DNA from: JBDGYW01 sp964580055
Lineage (GTDB): Bacteria; Gemmatimonadota; Gemmatimonadetes; Gemmatimonadales; GWC2-71-9
Direction: 5' to 3'
Length of the DNA: 64,000 nt
NCBI GenBank assembly: GCA_964580055.1
Contig: CAZOJI010000001.1
Span: 1-64,000, forward strand
The position numbers and the translations under genes are program-made. Shown here piece by piece: positions 56,965 to 64,000 of the stretch. Numbering within the stretch: position 1 is the first letter of the stretch; each line of letters opens with the position of its first letter. The notes beneath the pieces are model-generated. The model ran no database searches. It was not told where the DNA came from and worked only from the letters and a program-made list of their open reading frames with translations.

Positions 56965-58679
56965 GCCGGACTCTCCTGAGCCAGAGCGTCGATGGCGGCC
57001 AAAATCTGAGCATCGGTGTAGCCCTTCAGCTCTATCGCATTCTCCGGACACACGGCGACGCAGCACCCTCCCCCATTGCACAAGGAGGAGACAACTTCCG
57101 CCACCTCCTTGCCATCCATTGACAACTTCTTGATTGCATCATAGGAGCATGCTTCCCGGCAGGCGTCACACCACAGGCATCGCTCCGGATCAACCGCGGC
57201 CACGAAGGGTTCCAGCTCCACATGACCCTTCATTAACAGGGCCGCGCTCTTTGACACGCCGGCCAACGCCGATGCCACGCTCTCTGCCATCGTCTTTGGG
57301 CTCTGCGCGGCTCCCACTATGAAGACGCCGTTCACTACCGTTTCCACCGGTCTGAGCTTGGGATGGATTTCGTTGAAGAACCCGTCAGGCCCCAACGGCA
57401 GCTTCAAGACATCCACTATGCCCTGGTTTTTCCGGGGCACCATTGCCGTCACCAAGACTACCAGGTCGGCTCCGATCTCTATCTCCTCACCTTCCAGGAG
57501 CTGGTCCTTTACCTTGACCTTCAGTCTCCCGTTCTCCTGCGCGACCTTGGGAGGGTCATCGTCCTGGTACCTGAGGAAGACGGAGTGTGCCTTGCTCGCC
57601 TTCTCGTAGAGGGTTTCGTGTTTCCCATAGGTTCGCATGTCCTGGAAAAGGTGGAACTGATGGATGCTGGGATCATTCTCGTAGGCACAGATCGCTTCGT
57701 GGGTAGTGGCGTTGCAGCAGTAGCGTGAGCAGTAAGAGTTGATTTCTCCTTCGTGGCGACTGCCTACGCAGTAGATATAGACTATATCCTGAATAACCCG
57801 GCCGTTGTACGTGAGCTCGGAATCAGCCTGGGCCACCGCCTCCTTGAATTCCGGGAGCCGGACTACCCCCTCCAGGCCGTAACCGAACTCGCCCTCTTCA
57901 GGTTCGTACACGTCGAAGCCGGTGGCCACGATAATGGCACCTACCTGAAGGGTCAGCGTTTCCCCGTTGGGAACACGAAGCTTTACCGAGAAGTTGCCGA
58001 TGGTGCCGGCCTTCTCGACGAGCTCGGTTCCGGTGAAGAGCGTGATGTTATCGTGGTCTTTGACCTGATCAACCAAGTCATGTACGATGGCGGAGCCCTC
58101 CTGCTCGTGCAGGAACATCTTGCCCCATTTTCCTGTCCACCCTCCGGGCTCGTCGTTCTTCTCCACAAGGAAGACCGACAATCCCAGATCGGCCAGGCCG
58201 AGAGACGCCCGCAAGCCAGCCACACCGGCTCCAATTACCAACACGCGGGGCACTGTTTCGATGCGCTGCGGTGTGAGGGGCTGGGCAAGACGTGCGCGGG
58301 CGATGCCGGCCCGAACCAGTCTGATCGCTTTCTCTGTAGCTTGGCCGATGTTCGATTGGTGAACCCAAGAGCACTGCTCTCGTACATTCACCTGGACATA
58401 CTGATAAGGGTTGAGGCCGGCTCGCTTGGCCATAGCCCTGAACGTGAAGAGATGTAGTTTCGGCGAACACGACGCCACGACGAGACCATCGATATCGTGT
58501 TCCTGTATGTCCTCGATCATCTCCTGTTGCGCGGCGTCGGAACAGGCGAACATATGAGTCTTGGCAACCACAACTCCCGGTTCGTTCTGGACGCTTTCCC
58601 TGACAGCCTCCACGTCCACATAGTCGGAGATGTTGCCACCGCAGTAACAGATGAAGACGGCAACTCTTCTCTCGGTCAC
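56961..58679 (-). CDS. hdrA: HdrA-like flavoprotein subunit
   Basis: The protein (572 residues) has the HdrA layout. The N-terminal segment has Cys (FICYCGGN; FACSD; ASCSPK), then FAD-binding VLVIGAGVAGLRASLGLADL and LVEKNDEPGG (about 146-180). The insertion-type motif is YIYCVGSRHEGEINSYCSRY with CC. Two C-terminal 4Fe-4S clusters are CLWCDACREACSYDAI and CNGGGCCVAVCPENAI (about 500-545). In HdrABC complexes this subunit bifurcates electrons at FAD. GTG 58679 overlaps the stop of the upstream fusion gene by 4 bases, with GGAGGGTG before it. It is a second HdrA next to the larger fusion, as in Qmo-type pairs. Confidence 0.92.
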   Translation of the reverse strand: MTERRVAVFICYCGGNISDYVDVEAVRESVQNEPGVVVAKTHMFACSDAAQQEMIEDIQEHDIDGLVVASCSPKLHLFTFRAMAKRAGLNPYQYVQVNVREQCSWVHQSNIGQATEKAIRLVRAGIARARLAQPLTPQRIETVPRVLVIGAGVAGLRASLGLADLGLSVFLVEKNDEPGGWTGKWGKMFLHEQEGSAIVHDLVDQVKDHDNITLFTGTELVEKAGTIGNFSVKLRVPNGETLTLQVGAIIVATGFDVYEPEEGEFGYGLEGVVRLPEFKEAVAQADSELTYNGRVIQDIVYIYCVGSRHEGEINSYCSRYCCNATTHEAICAYENDPSIHQFHLFQDMRTYGKHETLYEKASKAHSVFLRYQDDDPPKVAQENGRLKVKVKDQLLEGEEIEIGADLVVLVTAMVPRKNQGIVDVLKLPLGPDGFFNEIHPKLRPVETVVNGVFIVGAAQSPKTMAESVASALAGVSKSAALLMKGHVELEPFVAAVDPERCLWCDACREACSYDAIKKLSMDGKEVAEVVSSLCNGGGCCVAVCPENAIELKGYTDAQILAAIDALAQESPA

Positions 58680-61402
58680 GGCGTCACCCTCCTACGTCTC
58701 TCCACCGTGGCTGCCGCTTGTGCCGCCGCAGCCCCGGCATGCAGGATGGCGTCGGGAATGTCCCGAGCTGCCGAAGCCGAACCGGCGACGAACACGCCGT
58801 CCACCGACGTCCGTCCGGGGTTCAGGTCCTCGTCGATCTCCTCCACGTAGCCATAGGGATCACCGAGCAAGCGATCATCTTTGAAGAACCTCAGTGAGTC
58901 TTTATTGGGAAGGAGCCCAACCGAAAGGACCACTAGATCATATTCCTCCTTCTGCAGACAACCGCATCCCGCCACGTCTTCGTAGTGAATAATGAGATTG
59001 TCGTTTTCGGCAGGTTCAATCCTCGCGACGCGCCCCTGGACGAAGTTCGTTCCCATGGCTTGGGCCTGCTTGTAAAACTCCTCATATCCCTTTCCGAATG
59101 CCCGGATGTCGAAGAAGTGAATGCTGATGTCCGCCAGGGGCAGGGTTCCCATTAGGAGCTGGGCCTGTTTGATCGAGTACATGCAGCACACTCTCGAGCA
59201 AAGCGGGTTTTCCACGGTGCGATCCCGCGACCCTGTGCAGAGCACGAAGGCGATCCGCTCGGGTTGCTTACCGTCGGAAGGACGAATTACTCCGTTGTAG
59301 GGGCGGGTCGGTGATAGAATCCGATCCAACTGCATGGCCGTAATCACATTGGGATATCGACCGTATCCGTAGCTCGGCTTGCGCAGCGGGTCGAAGAGTT
59401 CGAATCCTGTTGACACAATCACCGACTCTACTTCGACGATCTCGTCTTTGGACTGCATGTCCAGGCGAATCGCATTTGCGGGACAGGCGTGTACGCACTC
59501 CATGCATTCAGAGCACCCCCCACAGTCCAGGCATCTACCGGCACTATAGCGAGCCTCCTGCTCGGTCAGCGCCCCTTCCACTTCGGCGAAACCGCACCTC
59601 CTGTCCTCGGGTGACACCGATGGTGAGGCTTTAGGCTCGCGGTGACTGATGTTGGAGAAGCGGCCAAGCACTTCGTCTTTGTCCACTACCGGAAGCGCAC
59701 GTGGGAAGACTGTTTCAGACAGATCCTCACCCTTTAGAAATCGGTTGATGAAGAAGGCTGCGCGCTTGCCCTGGCCTACGGCGTCTACAATGGAAGCGGG
59801 TCCCGTCGCGACATCTCCCCCCGCGAACACCGATGGCCACGAGGTCTCGAGTGTCTCTTCGTTCACCTCCAGAGTTCCGTTGGGTTGTACGGCGAGCTCC
59901 TTGGTGAACGGAGCGGTTCCGGGTTGAAAGCCAATGGACATAATGACTCGATCTGCCGGCACCAGATCTTCGGATCCCGGAATGGGAATAGGCCGTCGCC
60001 TCCCGCTTGCGTCCGGCTCCCCTAGCCGCATCGAGATAGACTCGGCTGCCATCACCTTACCATTAGTACCAACGAAACGGGTAGGCACCTTGAGAAACTG
60101 AAAATCCACTCCCTCTTGGGCGGCGGCGTCTACCTCCCAATTGTGAGCAGGCATCTCGGCCCTGCTGCGGCGGTATTGGACGGTGACCTTCTCCGCTCCC
60201 AGCCGCAGGGCTACTCGTGAGGGATCGAGACAGGCGTTGCCGCCTCCGACCAGCAGTACGCTTTCACCTGTCAGGTCTGGAGGATCACCCGAGTTCACGG
60301 TTCTGAGAAAGCTCATACAGTTTGTGATGCCTTCCAGGTCTTCGCCGGGGGCGCTCAAACAGCGCGGTTCCATGGCTCCCACCGCCAGGAACACGGCCTC
60401 GAACCCCTCTTTCTTCAAGACTTCTATGGAATCCACGGTTACGCCGGTACGGATCTCGACTCCCAGGGCCGTGACGTTCTTGATATCGCGTTCCACCACG
60501 TTTCTCGGGAGTCGGTAGGTGGGAATTCCTTGACGGAGCATCCCGCCGGGCTCAGCGGCGGCCTCGAAGATTGTGACACGGTATCCTTCTCGAGCGAGGA
60601 AATACGCCGCGGTGAGCCCCGCGGGACCGGATCCGACAACGGCAACCTTCTCGGGTCTCCGGGTTTCGGGAGGGCCGTATTCAGGGTCTGGATGCTCGGC
60701 GTAATAGCGGTCGGCCATGAAGCGTTTGATGGCCCGGATGGATACGGGGCCCTCCACTTTACCCCGGGTGCAGGCATCTTCGCAGGGCGCATAGCAAGCC
60801 CGGCTGAGGCATCCGGGGATGGGAGCATCCTCCATGTGCAAATGGAAGGCTTCCCGGTACTTTCTAGCCCGGACCAGCGACACGAAGCCGTGGGCCTTTA
60901 CTCCAGCAGGGCACGCGGCCGAACAGGGGGACGTTCCGTATCGCTGAACCAAGGCCTTCTTCGGCACGGACTGCGCATGTGGGATGTGAGCGGAGCGTCG
61001 CGACGCGAGATTGAAATTGAAGGGATCAGGCATAGCCACGGTGCATGCCAATTCACACTCACCACAACCCGTGCAGGCGGTTGTATCGACGAACCTTGCT
61101 TTTCGCGAGATCTTGACCAGAAAACCTCGACCATCTCTCGGCACGATCTGATCCACCTCACTGTTAGTGAGGATTCTGATGTTGGGGTGATGTGCCGTGG
61201 CCGCCATCTTGGGGGTGGAAATGCAGCTTGCACAGTCGAGAGTGGGGAAGACCTTGCTGAGCAGGACCATCTTTCCGCCGATGGTTGCCTCCTTTTCCAC
61301 CAACAACACCTGATACCCCATGTCACCCAGCGTGAGGGCGGCTTCCATTCCGGCGATACCGCCGCCAACGACGAGCATCTCGGAACGTGGCGAGTCAGTC
61401 AT
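58676..61402 (-). CDS. HdrA with an embedded GltD/NfnB-like NAD(P)H flavoprotein
   Basis: The 908-residue protein is split as HdrA front, GltD-like insert and HdrA back. Residues 1-150 have FAD loop MLVVGGGIAGMEAALTLGDM, DCASCISTPKM and the cluster C110-x2-C113-x2-C116-x3-C120. Residues about 155-560 form a complete GltD/NfnB-type unit: CSAACPAGV, CLSRACYAPCEDAC, FAD loop VAVVGSGPAGLTAAYFLARE, then NADPH loop VLLVGGGNACLDPSRVALRL and FAGGDVATGPASIVDAV. Residues about 615-908 return to HdrA: C624-x2-C627-x2-C630, C633-x2-C636-x3-C640-P and FVLCTGSRDRTVENPLCSRV-CC. It should accept electrons from NAD(P)H and bifurcate at the HdrA flavin. GGAAAGG and an 8-base overlap couple it to the MvhD-like gene. 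Confidence 0.9.
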   Translation of the reverse strand: MTDSPRSEMLVVGGGIAGMEAALTLGDMGYQVLLVEKEATIGGKMVLLSKVFPTLDCASCISTPKMAATAHHPNIRILTNSEVDQIVPRDGRGFLVKISRKARFVDTTACTGCGECELACTVAMPDPFNFNLASRRSAHIPHAQSVPKKALVQRYGTSPCSAACPAGVKAHGFVSLVRARKYREAFHLHMEDAPIPGCLSRACYAPCEDACTRGKVEGPVSIRAIKRFMADRYYAEHPDPEYGPPETRRPEKVAVVGSGPAGLTAAYFLAREGYRVTIFEAAAEPGGMLRQGIPTYRLPRNVVERDIKNVTALGVEIRTGVTVDSIEVLKKEGFEAVFLAVGAMEPRCLSAPGEDLEGITNCMSFLRTVNSGDPPDLTGESVLLVGGGNACLDPSRVALRLGAEKVTVQYRRSRAEMPAHNWEVDAAAQEGVDFQFLKVPTRFVGTNGKVMAAESISMRLGEPDASGRRRPIPIPGSEDLVPADRVIMSIGFQPGTAPFTKELAVQPNGTLEVNEETLETSWPSVFAGGDVATGPASIVDAVGQGKRAAFFINRFLKGEDLSETVFPRALPVVDKDEVLGRFSNISHREPKASPSVSPEDRRCGFAEVEGALTEQEARYSAGRCLDCGGCSECMECVHACPANAIRLDMQSKDEIVEVESVIVSTGFELFDPLRKPSYGYGRYPNVITAMQLDRILSPTRPYNGVIRPSDGKQPERIAFVLCTGSRDRTVENPLCSRVCCMYSIKQAQLLMGTLPLADISIHFFDIRAFGKGYEEFYKQAQAMGTNFVQGRVARIEPAENDNLIIHYEDVAGCGCLQKEEYDLVVLSVGLLPNKDSLRFFKDDRLLGDPYGYVEEIDEDLNPGRTSVDGVFVAGSASAARDIPDAILHAGAAAAQAAATVERRRRVTP

Positions 61403-61817
61403 TTCCTTTCCCGTTCAAGCGCGAAAGCTCATTTTCGAAATTCTTCATATGCTTGACGAAGGAATCGGCGCACACCGAACAGATGGCGGCCATTTTCACA
61501 CGTCGTGGGTCGTAATCGTGCTGTTCAACCAGTTGCTGTGCGCGGCCGAAGAGGTCACCGGTGCGTTTGGTACAATCCGGCACAAACGCGCAATCGCTCC
61601 CATCGGCAGCGATGAACACGCCGTCGAAGCCCTGTTCCAGAGCGTGCAGAATCCACTCCGGCTTGACGCCGCTGGAACAGGGCACTGAGACGACCAAAAC
61701 CGATGAAGCGTACGGGAGGTTGCCGCTGCCGGCGAAGTCAATGCCCGGGTCGGATATCGTCTCCGTGGAGAAAACCAAGATTTTGGTCTTTGCCCTGACA
61801 TTGGTTGCATCGACCAT
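61395..61817 (-). CDS. MvhD-like protein with altered cysteine pattern
   Basis: The 140-residue protein has the MvhD fold core: KILVFSTETISDPGIDFAGS, VSVPCSSGVKPEWILHALEQ, GFDGVFIAADGSDCAF and YDPRRVKMAAICSVCADSF. MvhD passes electrons to HdrA through a 2Fe-2S cluster, using a CxxC near the start (ACNWC) and later Cys. Here the first pair is absent (FSTETIS). Five Cys remain at 47, 76, 82, 113 and 116, so a cluster is possible but changed. It precedes the HdrA fusion with overlap. Confidence 0.8.
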   Translation of the reverse strand: MVDATNVRAKTKILVFSTETISDPGIDFAGSGNLPYASSVLVVSVPCSSGVKPEWILHALEQGFDGVFIAADGSDCAFVPDCTKRTGDLFGRAQQLVEQHDYDPRRVKMAAICSVCADSFVKHMKNFENELSRLNGKGND

Positions 61818-61823
61818 GAGGGA

Positions 61824-62078
61824 TTATTTCCCTCGCCGTAGGTAGAGCTTCCAATACCCGGCTCCTTCGATGGATCCCAAAAACTCGTGACCCACCTTTT
61901 CTGCCCATACGGGAATGTCCCGGTTGGTGCTTTGGTCGGAGGACAGTACTTCCATTACTGCCCCTTTTGAGACCTGGGTCATTGCCCGCTTCGCCTCCAG
62001 CAGAGGACCCGGGCAGGCCGTGCCTCTTGCGTCCACCGTCTTCTCGGGGTCGAGAGCTGTGAGTTGTTCGGGACTCAT
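61824..62078 (-). CDS. tusA: TusA-family sulfur carrier
   Basis: The 84-residue protein starts with VDARGTACPGPLLEAKRAMT, the TusA/SirA motif in which Cys of CPGP carries persulfide sulfur, and ends in the two-layer sandwich. The gene is in line with dsrE and the Hdr genes, as in sulfur-oxidising or sulfur-reducing clusters. It is 6 bases upstream of the MvhD-like gene. Confidence 0.93.
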   Translation of the reverse strand: MSPEQLTALDPEKTVDARGTACPGPLLEAKRAMTQVSKGAVMEVLSSDQSTNRDIPVWAEKVGHEFLGSIEGAGYWKLYLRRGK

Positions 62079-62117
62079 TACAGTATTCCTTTCATAGGGG
62101 CGGGTTCTGCCGCCACC

Positions 62118-62480
62118 TCAGAACGTCAACACCACATCCGCTTCCTCAGCCCCATTTACGAAGGTCGCGACTCCACCAAACTCCACTCCCTCAATTATGT
62201 CTTCCTCTCGGAGCCCCTCGGCATCGAGAAGCGCCGAGCAGGCGATCAACTTTGCGCCACCTTCGCGCACGGCCTTCAAGAGGTTGGGAAGCCTTTCGGG
62301 CTCTCCATTGAGTTTGATCTTCTCTGCTCCCCCCTTTTCTACGATGTGGAGTCCGTCCATTGTGAAGAACAGGTTCACGTCCATCTCCATTGCGAGAGCT
62401 CCGGATGCCAGCATCAAGGGGGGAAATGCCTTCTTGGGATCGTCCGAACCACAGAAGATCCACATCTTCTTGTTGTTCAC
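62118..62480 (-). CDS. dsrE: DsrE-like sulfur-transfer protein
   Basis: The 120-residue product (GTG start at 62480, SD GGAGG) has the DsrE/DsrF/YchN fold: KKMWIFCGSDDPKKAFPPLM, LASGALAMEMDVNLFFTMDG and KAVREGGAKLIACSALLDAE. The conserved Cys near 85-90 (ACSALL) is the likely sulfur carrier. TusA directly downstream fits the DsrE-TusA sulfur relay of sHdr and Dsr systems. It resembles DsrE2/3-type proteins without clear membrane anchor. Confidence 0.88.
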   Translation of the reverse strand: MNNKKMWIFCGSDDPKKAFPPLMLASGALAMEMDVNLFFTMDGLHIVEKGGAEKIKLNGEPERLPNLLKAVREGGAKLIACSALLDAEGLREEDIIEGVEFGGVATFVNGAEEADVVLTF

Positions 62481-62673
62481 ACTCGTCCTCCAGTCGTCGT
62501 TCACTAAGCCCCTGGCTAATCTTCGGGCTTCAACTTTCGGCCAACATTCCGCCGAAATGGTGGACCACATTCTTCATCGAGACAGTTTCCGCTTCGCCGT
62601 TCCGGCGGGGGAATTGGATTCCCCCGCCTGCCAGGCGTTTTCTCGACTTACTCGTCCGAACGGGCGAGATCGA

Positions 62674-62871
62674 TCAGTGACCGCCGTAGGGGAAGGTGAC
62701 GTCATCGCAACGCCAGCATCCTTGGTCCTTGAGGTCGCGACTCCTGTCGGTCCCCTTGTCACACAACCAACCGTTGCCATTCTCGTCCTTGACGAACTCA
62801 AGTGGCCGCCCTGAGTAGTCCGGTTCGTAGTAATCGGAATACTCTGGCATGATCTCCTTCCGGAATTTCAT
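62674..62871 (-). CDS. Small Cys-containing protein, first gene of the hdr operon
   Basis: The 65-residue product has aromatic/acidic N-terminal half (YSDYYEPDYSGRPLEF) and GWLCDKG with CWRCDD near the end (three Cys, one CxxC pair), like a half zinc ribbon. AAGGAGGTGG is an excellent ribosome binding site. It is about 190 bases upstream of dsrE, on the same strand, and no terminator is seen between, so it may be the leader gene of the operon. No family recognised. Confidence 0.7.
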   Translation of the reverse strand: MKFRKEIMPEYSDYYEPDYSGRPLEFVKDENGNGWLCDKGTDRSRDLKDQGCWRCDDVTFPYGGH

Positions 62872-63210
62872 GGTCCACCTCCTTCGAAATCCCTATCTTC
62901 CTATGTGGCAGTATGTATGCCAGAGATAACCTGGAGGCAGGTAGTGGCGGAAACGGCGCTGTGCCGTCATGCTGACACCGAGTATTGTGTCTGACTCGAT
63001 GCGGGCGCGTGCAATCCTGCGACCAATGCCCCCCGTCCGTCGCAGTTTTGCAATCACCAATCCCTTGAACGGTCTCGTCGGCGGCTATAAGGGTGGTTGT
63101 TGGTCTGGTCTCGAGATTGCATGAGGAAGCAGCAGGAGAACTGGGATTGGCCTGAACACCTGCATAGGTATGGTGGATCTGGCTCCCGGCCAACAGAAGG
63201 GGAGGCAACC
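62872..63210. promoter_or_regulatory. Divergent promoter region of the hdr operon and cupin gene
   Basis: About 340 bases between the small Cys protein gene and the cupin gene. It must drive both units. No clear -35/-10 pair or operator palindrome was found by eye. Confidence 0.5.
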
Positions 63211-63522
63211 ATGTCCGAGATAGCTTTGGACACCGGCCAGATGGAGTGGGAGGATACGAGCAGTTACCCTGAGGGTACCAAGATCAAGGTGCTGCGGGAC
63301 GAAGGTCAAGCGCGGTCGATACTATTGAAGCTGCCGCCGGGTTTCCAACTGGATGCTCATTCGCACACTTGCTGCGAACAACACTACGTGCTGGAGGGCA
63401 GTTATGAAGCGGGCGGGCGGGAGTATGGGCCCGGCGCATACCAATGCATTCCGGCACACAGCGATCACGGACCATTTTCTAGCCAGGATGGAGCGTTGGT
63501 CCTGGTGGTTTGGGAGGGCTAG
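63211..63522 (+). CDS. Cupin-domain protein
   Basis: The 103-residue single-domain cupin has LLKLPPGFQLDAHSHTCCEQ, HYVLEGSYEAGGREYGPGAY and PAHSDHGPFSSQDGALVLVV. The metal motif reads H-x-H-x5-H, close to the classical one. ATG 63211 follows GGGGAGGC. It is followed 9 bases later by a methyltransferase gene, so the two are likely one unit. Confidence 0.85.
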   Translation: MSEIALDTGQMEWEDTSSYPEGTKIKVLRDEGQARSILLKLPPGFQLDAHSHTCCEQHYVLEGSYEAGGREYGPGAYQCIPAHSDHGPFSSQDGALVLVVWEG

Positions 63523-63531
63523 GTACTTCTG

Positions 63532-64000
63532 ATGGCTGGCATTGAGACATTTGATCGTGCTACTGGCCGTTACGAAGCATGGTTCTTGAAACACCGCAAT
63601 GTATACCAGGCCGAACTCCGGGCTTTGAGGGAGTTGACGGCGGTTGCAGGTAGCGCCATTGAAATCGGCGTGGGCTCAGGTCGTTTTGCCGCGCCCCTCG
63701 GAATCCCTCTGGGTTTGGATCCTTCCCCTGGTATGCTTGCGATAGCCCGGACCCGTGGCATCGAGACCATTTTGGGAGTGGCTGAAGACCTGCCGTTTTC
63801 AGGCTCTTCGTTCGATCTGGTTCTCATGGTCACGACGGTCTGCTTTCTGGATGACGTGCAGCAAGCCTTTAGGGAAGCTCGTCGGATCCTGAGAAGGGGA
63901 GGGAACATCGTACTTGGATTCGTGGATCGGGCCAGCCCGCTAGGGCAGAGCTACTTCGCGCACCACAATGAAAGCCTGTTCTATCGATCGGCGCGATTCT
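63532..64000 (+). CDS. Class I SAM-dependent methyltransferase, 3' end outside the window
   Basis: The frame from ATG 63532 is open to the window end (156 residues). It shows TFDRATGRYEAWF, motif I AIEIGVGSGRFAAPLG, GLDPSPGMLAIA, GVAEDLPFSGSSFDLVLMV and REARRILRRGGNIVLGFVDR, the Methyltransf_11 pattern. The product is cut at the right edge. It follows a cupin gene directly. Acceptor unknown. Confidence 0.9.
   Translation, partial: MAGIETFDRATGRYEAWFLKHRNVYQAELRALRELTAVAGSAIEIGVGSGRFAAPLGIPLGLDPSPGMLAIARTRGIETILGVAEDLPFSGSSFDLVLMVTTVCFLDDVQQAFREARRILRRGGNIVLGFVDRASPLGQSYFAHHNESLFYRSARF

Noticed and set aside
53830..62871. Calling the operon a standard sHdr sulfur-oxidation system
   Set aside because: LbpA-type lipoate protein and the duplicated HdrB/HdrC pair are missing, while MvhD-like and GltD-like parts are present.

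Overview
The window reads like the chromosome of a Gram-negative, moderately high-GC bacterium of the Gemmatimonadota/Acidobacteriota type. This placement is inferred from gene content only: ADOP-type FtsX permease with a PadR regulator, S9 and M14 peptidases with secretion signals, PD40 protein, YtxJ (bacillithiol system), NIF-type NifS/NifU, lipoproteins, multiheme cytochromes and a reductive dehalogenase. No rRNA, tRNA, CRISPR array or replication origin was seen.

Layout. 1-4.3 kb: a Uma2-family gene cut by the window edge, a frameshifted PD40 remnant, a metallophosphoesterase and an M14 peptidase pseudogene. 4.4-10 kb: minus-strand housekeeping genes (MsrB-MsrA fusion, nifU-nifS, YyaL). 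10-25.8 kb: methyltransferase, HDOD protein, two S9 peptidases, YtxJ, a pentein-like fragment, a four-domain fasciclin lipoprotein with a good promoter and terminator, DUF427, an SDR/DUF2867 operon, an ACT protein, a FetAB-type iron exporter and a DUF2378-like protein. 26-32.5 kb: amidohydrolase, toxin-antitoxin remnant, PadR-ADOP pair with a double palindromic operator, and an internally deleted ISL3 transposase. 33-40 kb: reductive dehalogenase with membrane anchor, lipoprotein, kinase fragment, intact M14 peptidase, MNT/HEPN remnants. 40.3-43.2 kb: a cytochrome c fused to a predicted beta-barrel, next to a pentaheme cytochrome. 43.5-49.4 kb: a cholesterol-dependent-cytolysin-like lipoprotein, two Nif11-type RiPP precursor genes, cupin, YkgJ protein and broken pieces of a RiPP maturase, an ADOP permease and a TonB-plug-like protein. 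49.4-53.7 kb: lipoprotein, esterase, hollowed M28-like gene, SDR. 53.8-62.9 kb: a tightly coupled minus-strand operon of heterodisulfide-reductase-like proteins with DsrE, TusA and MvhD-like partners. 63.2-64 kb: cupin and a methyltransferase cut by the window edge.

Two themes stand out. First, the Hdr operon: a small CxxC protein, DsrE, TusA, an MvhD-like protein, a 908-residue HdrA in which a GltD/NfnB-like flavoprotein is embedded, a second HdrA, a small winged-helix-like protein, HdrC, a one-CCG HdrB, a TPR-like protein and a corrinoid-reactivation-like protein. This suggests an NAD(P)H-linked flavin complex handling protein-bound sulfur. Second, gene decay by internal deletion: at least six genes keep recognisable 5' and 3' ends but have lost the middle, often the catalytic core, usually with a frameshift. 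This is unusual enough to call for checking either genome reduction or assembly artefact.
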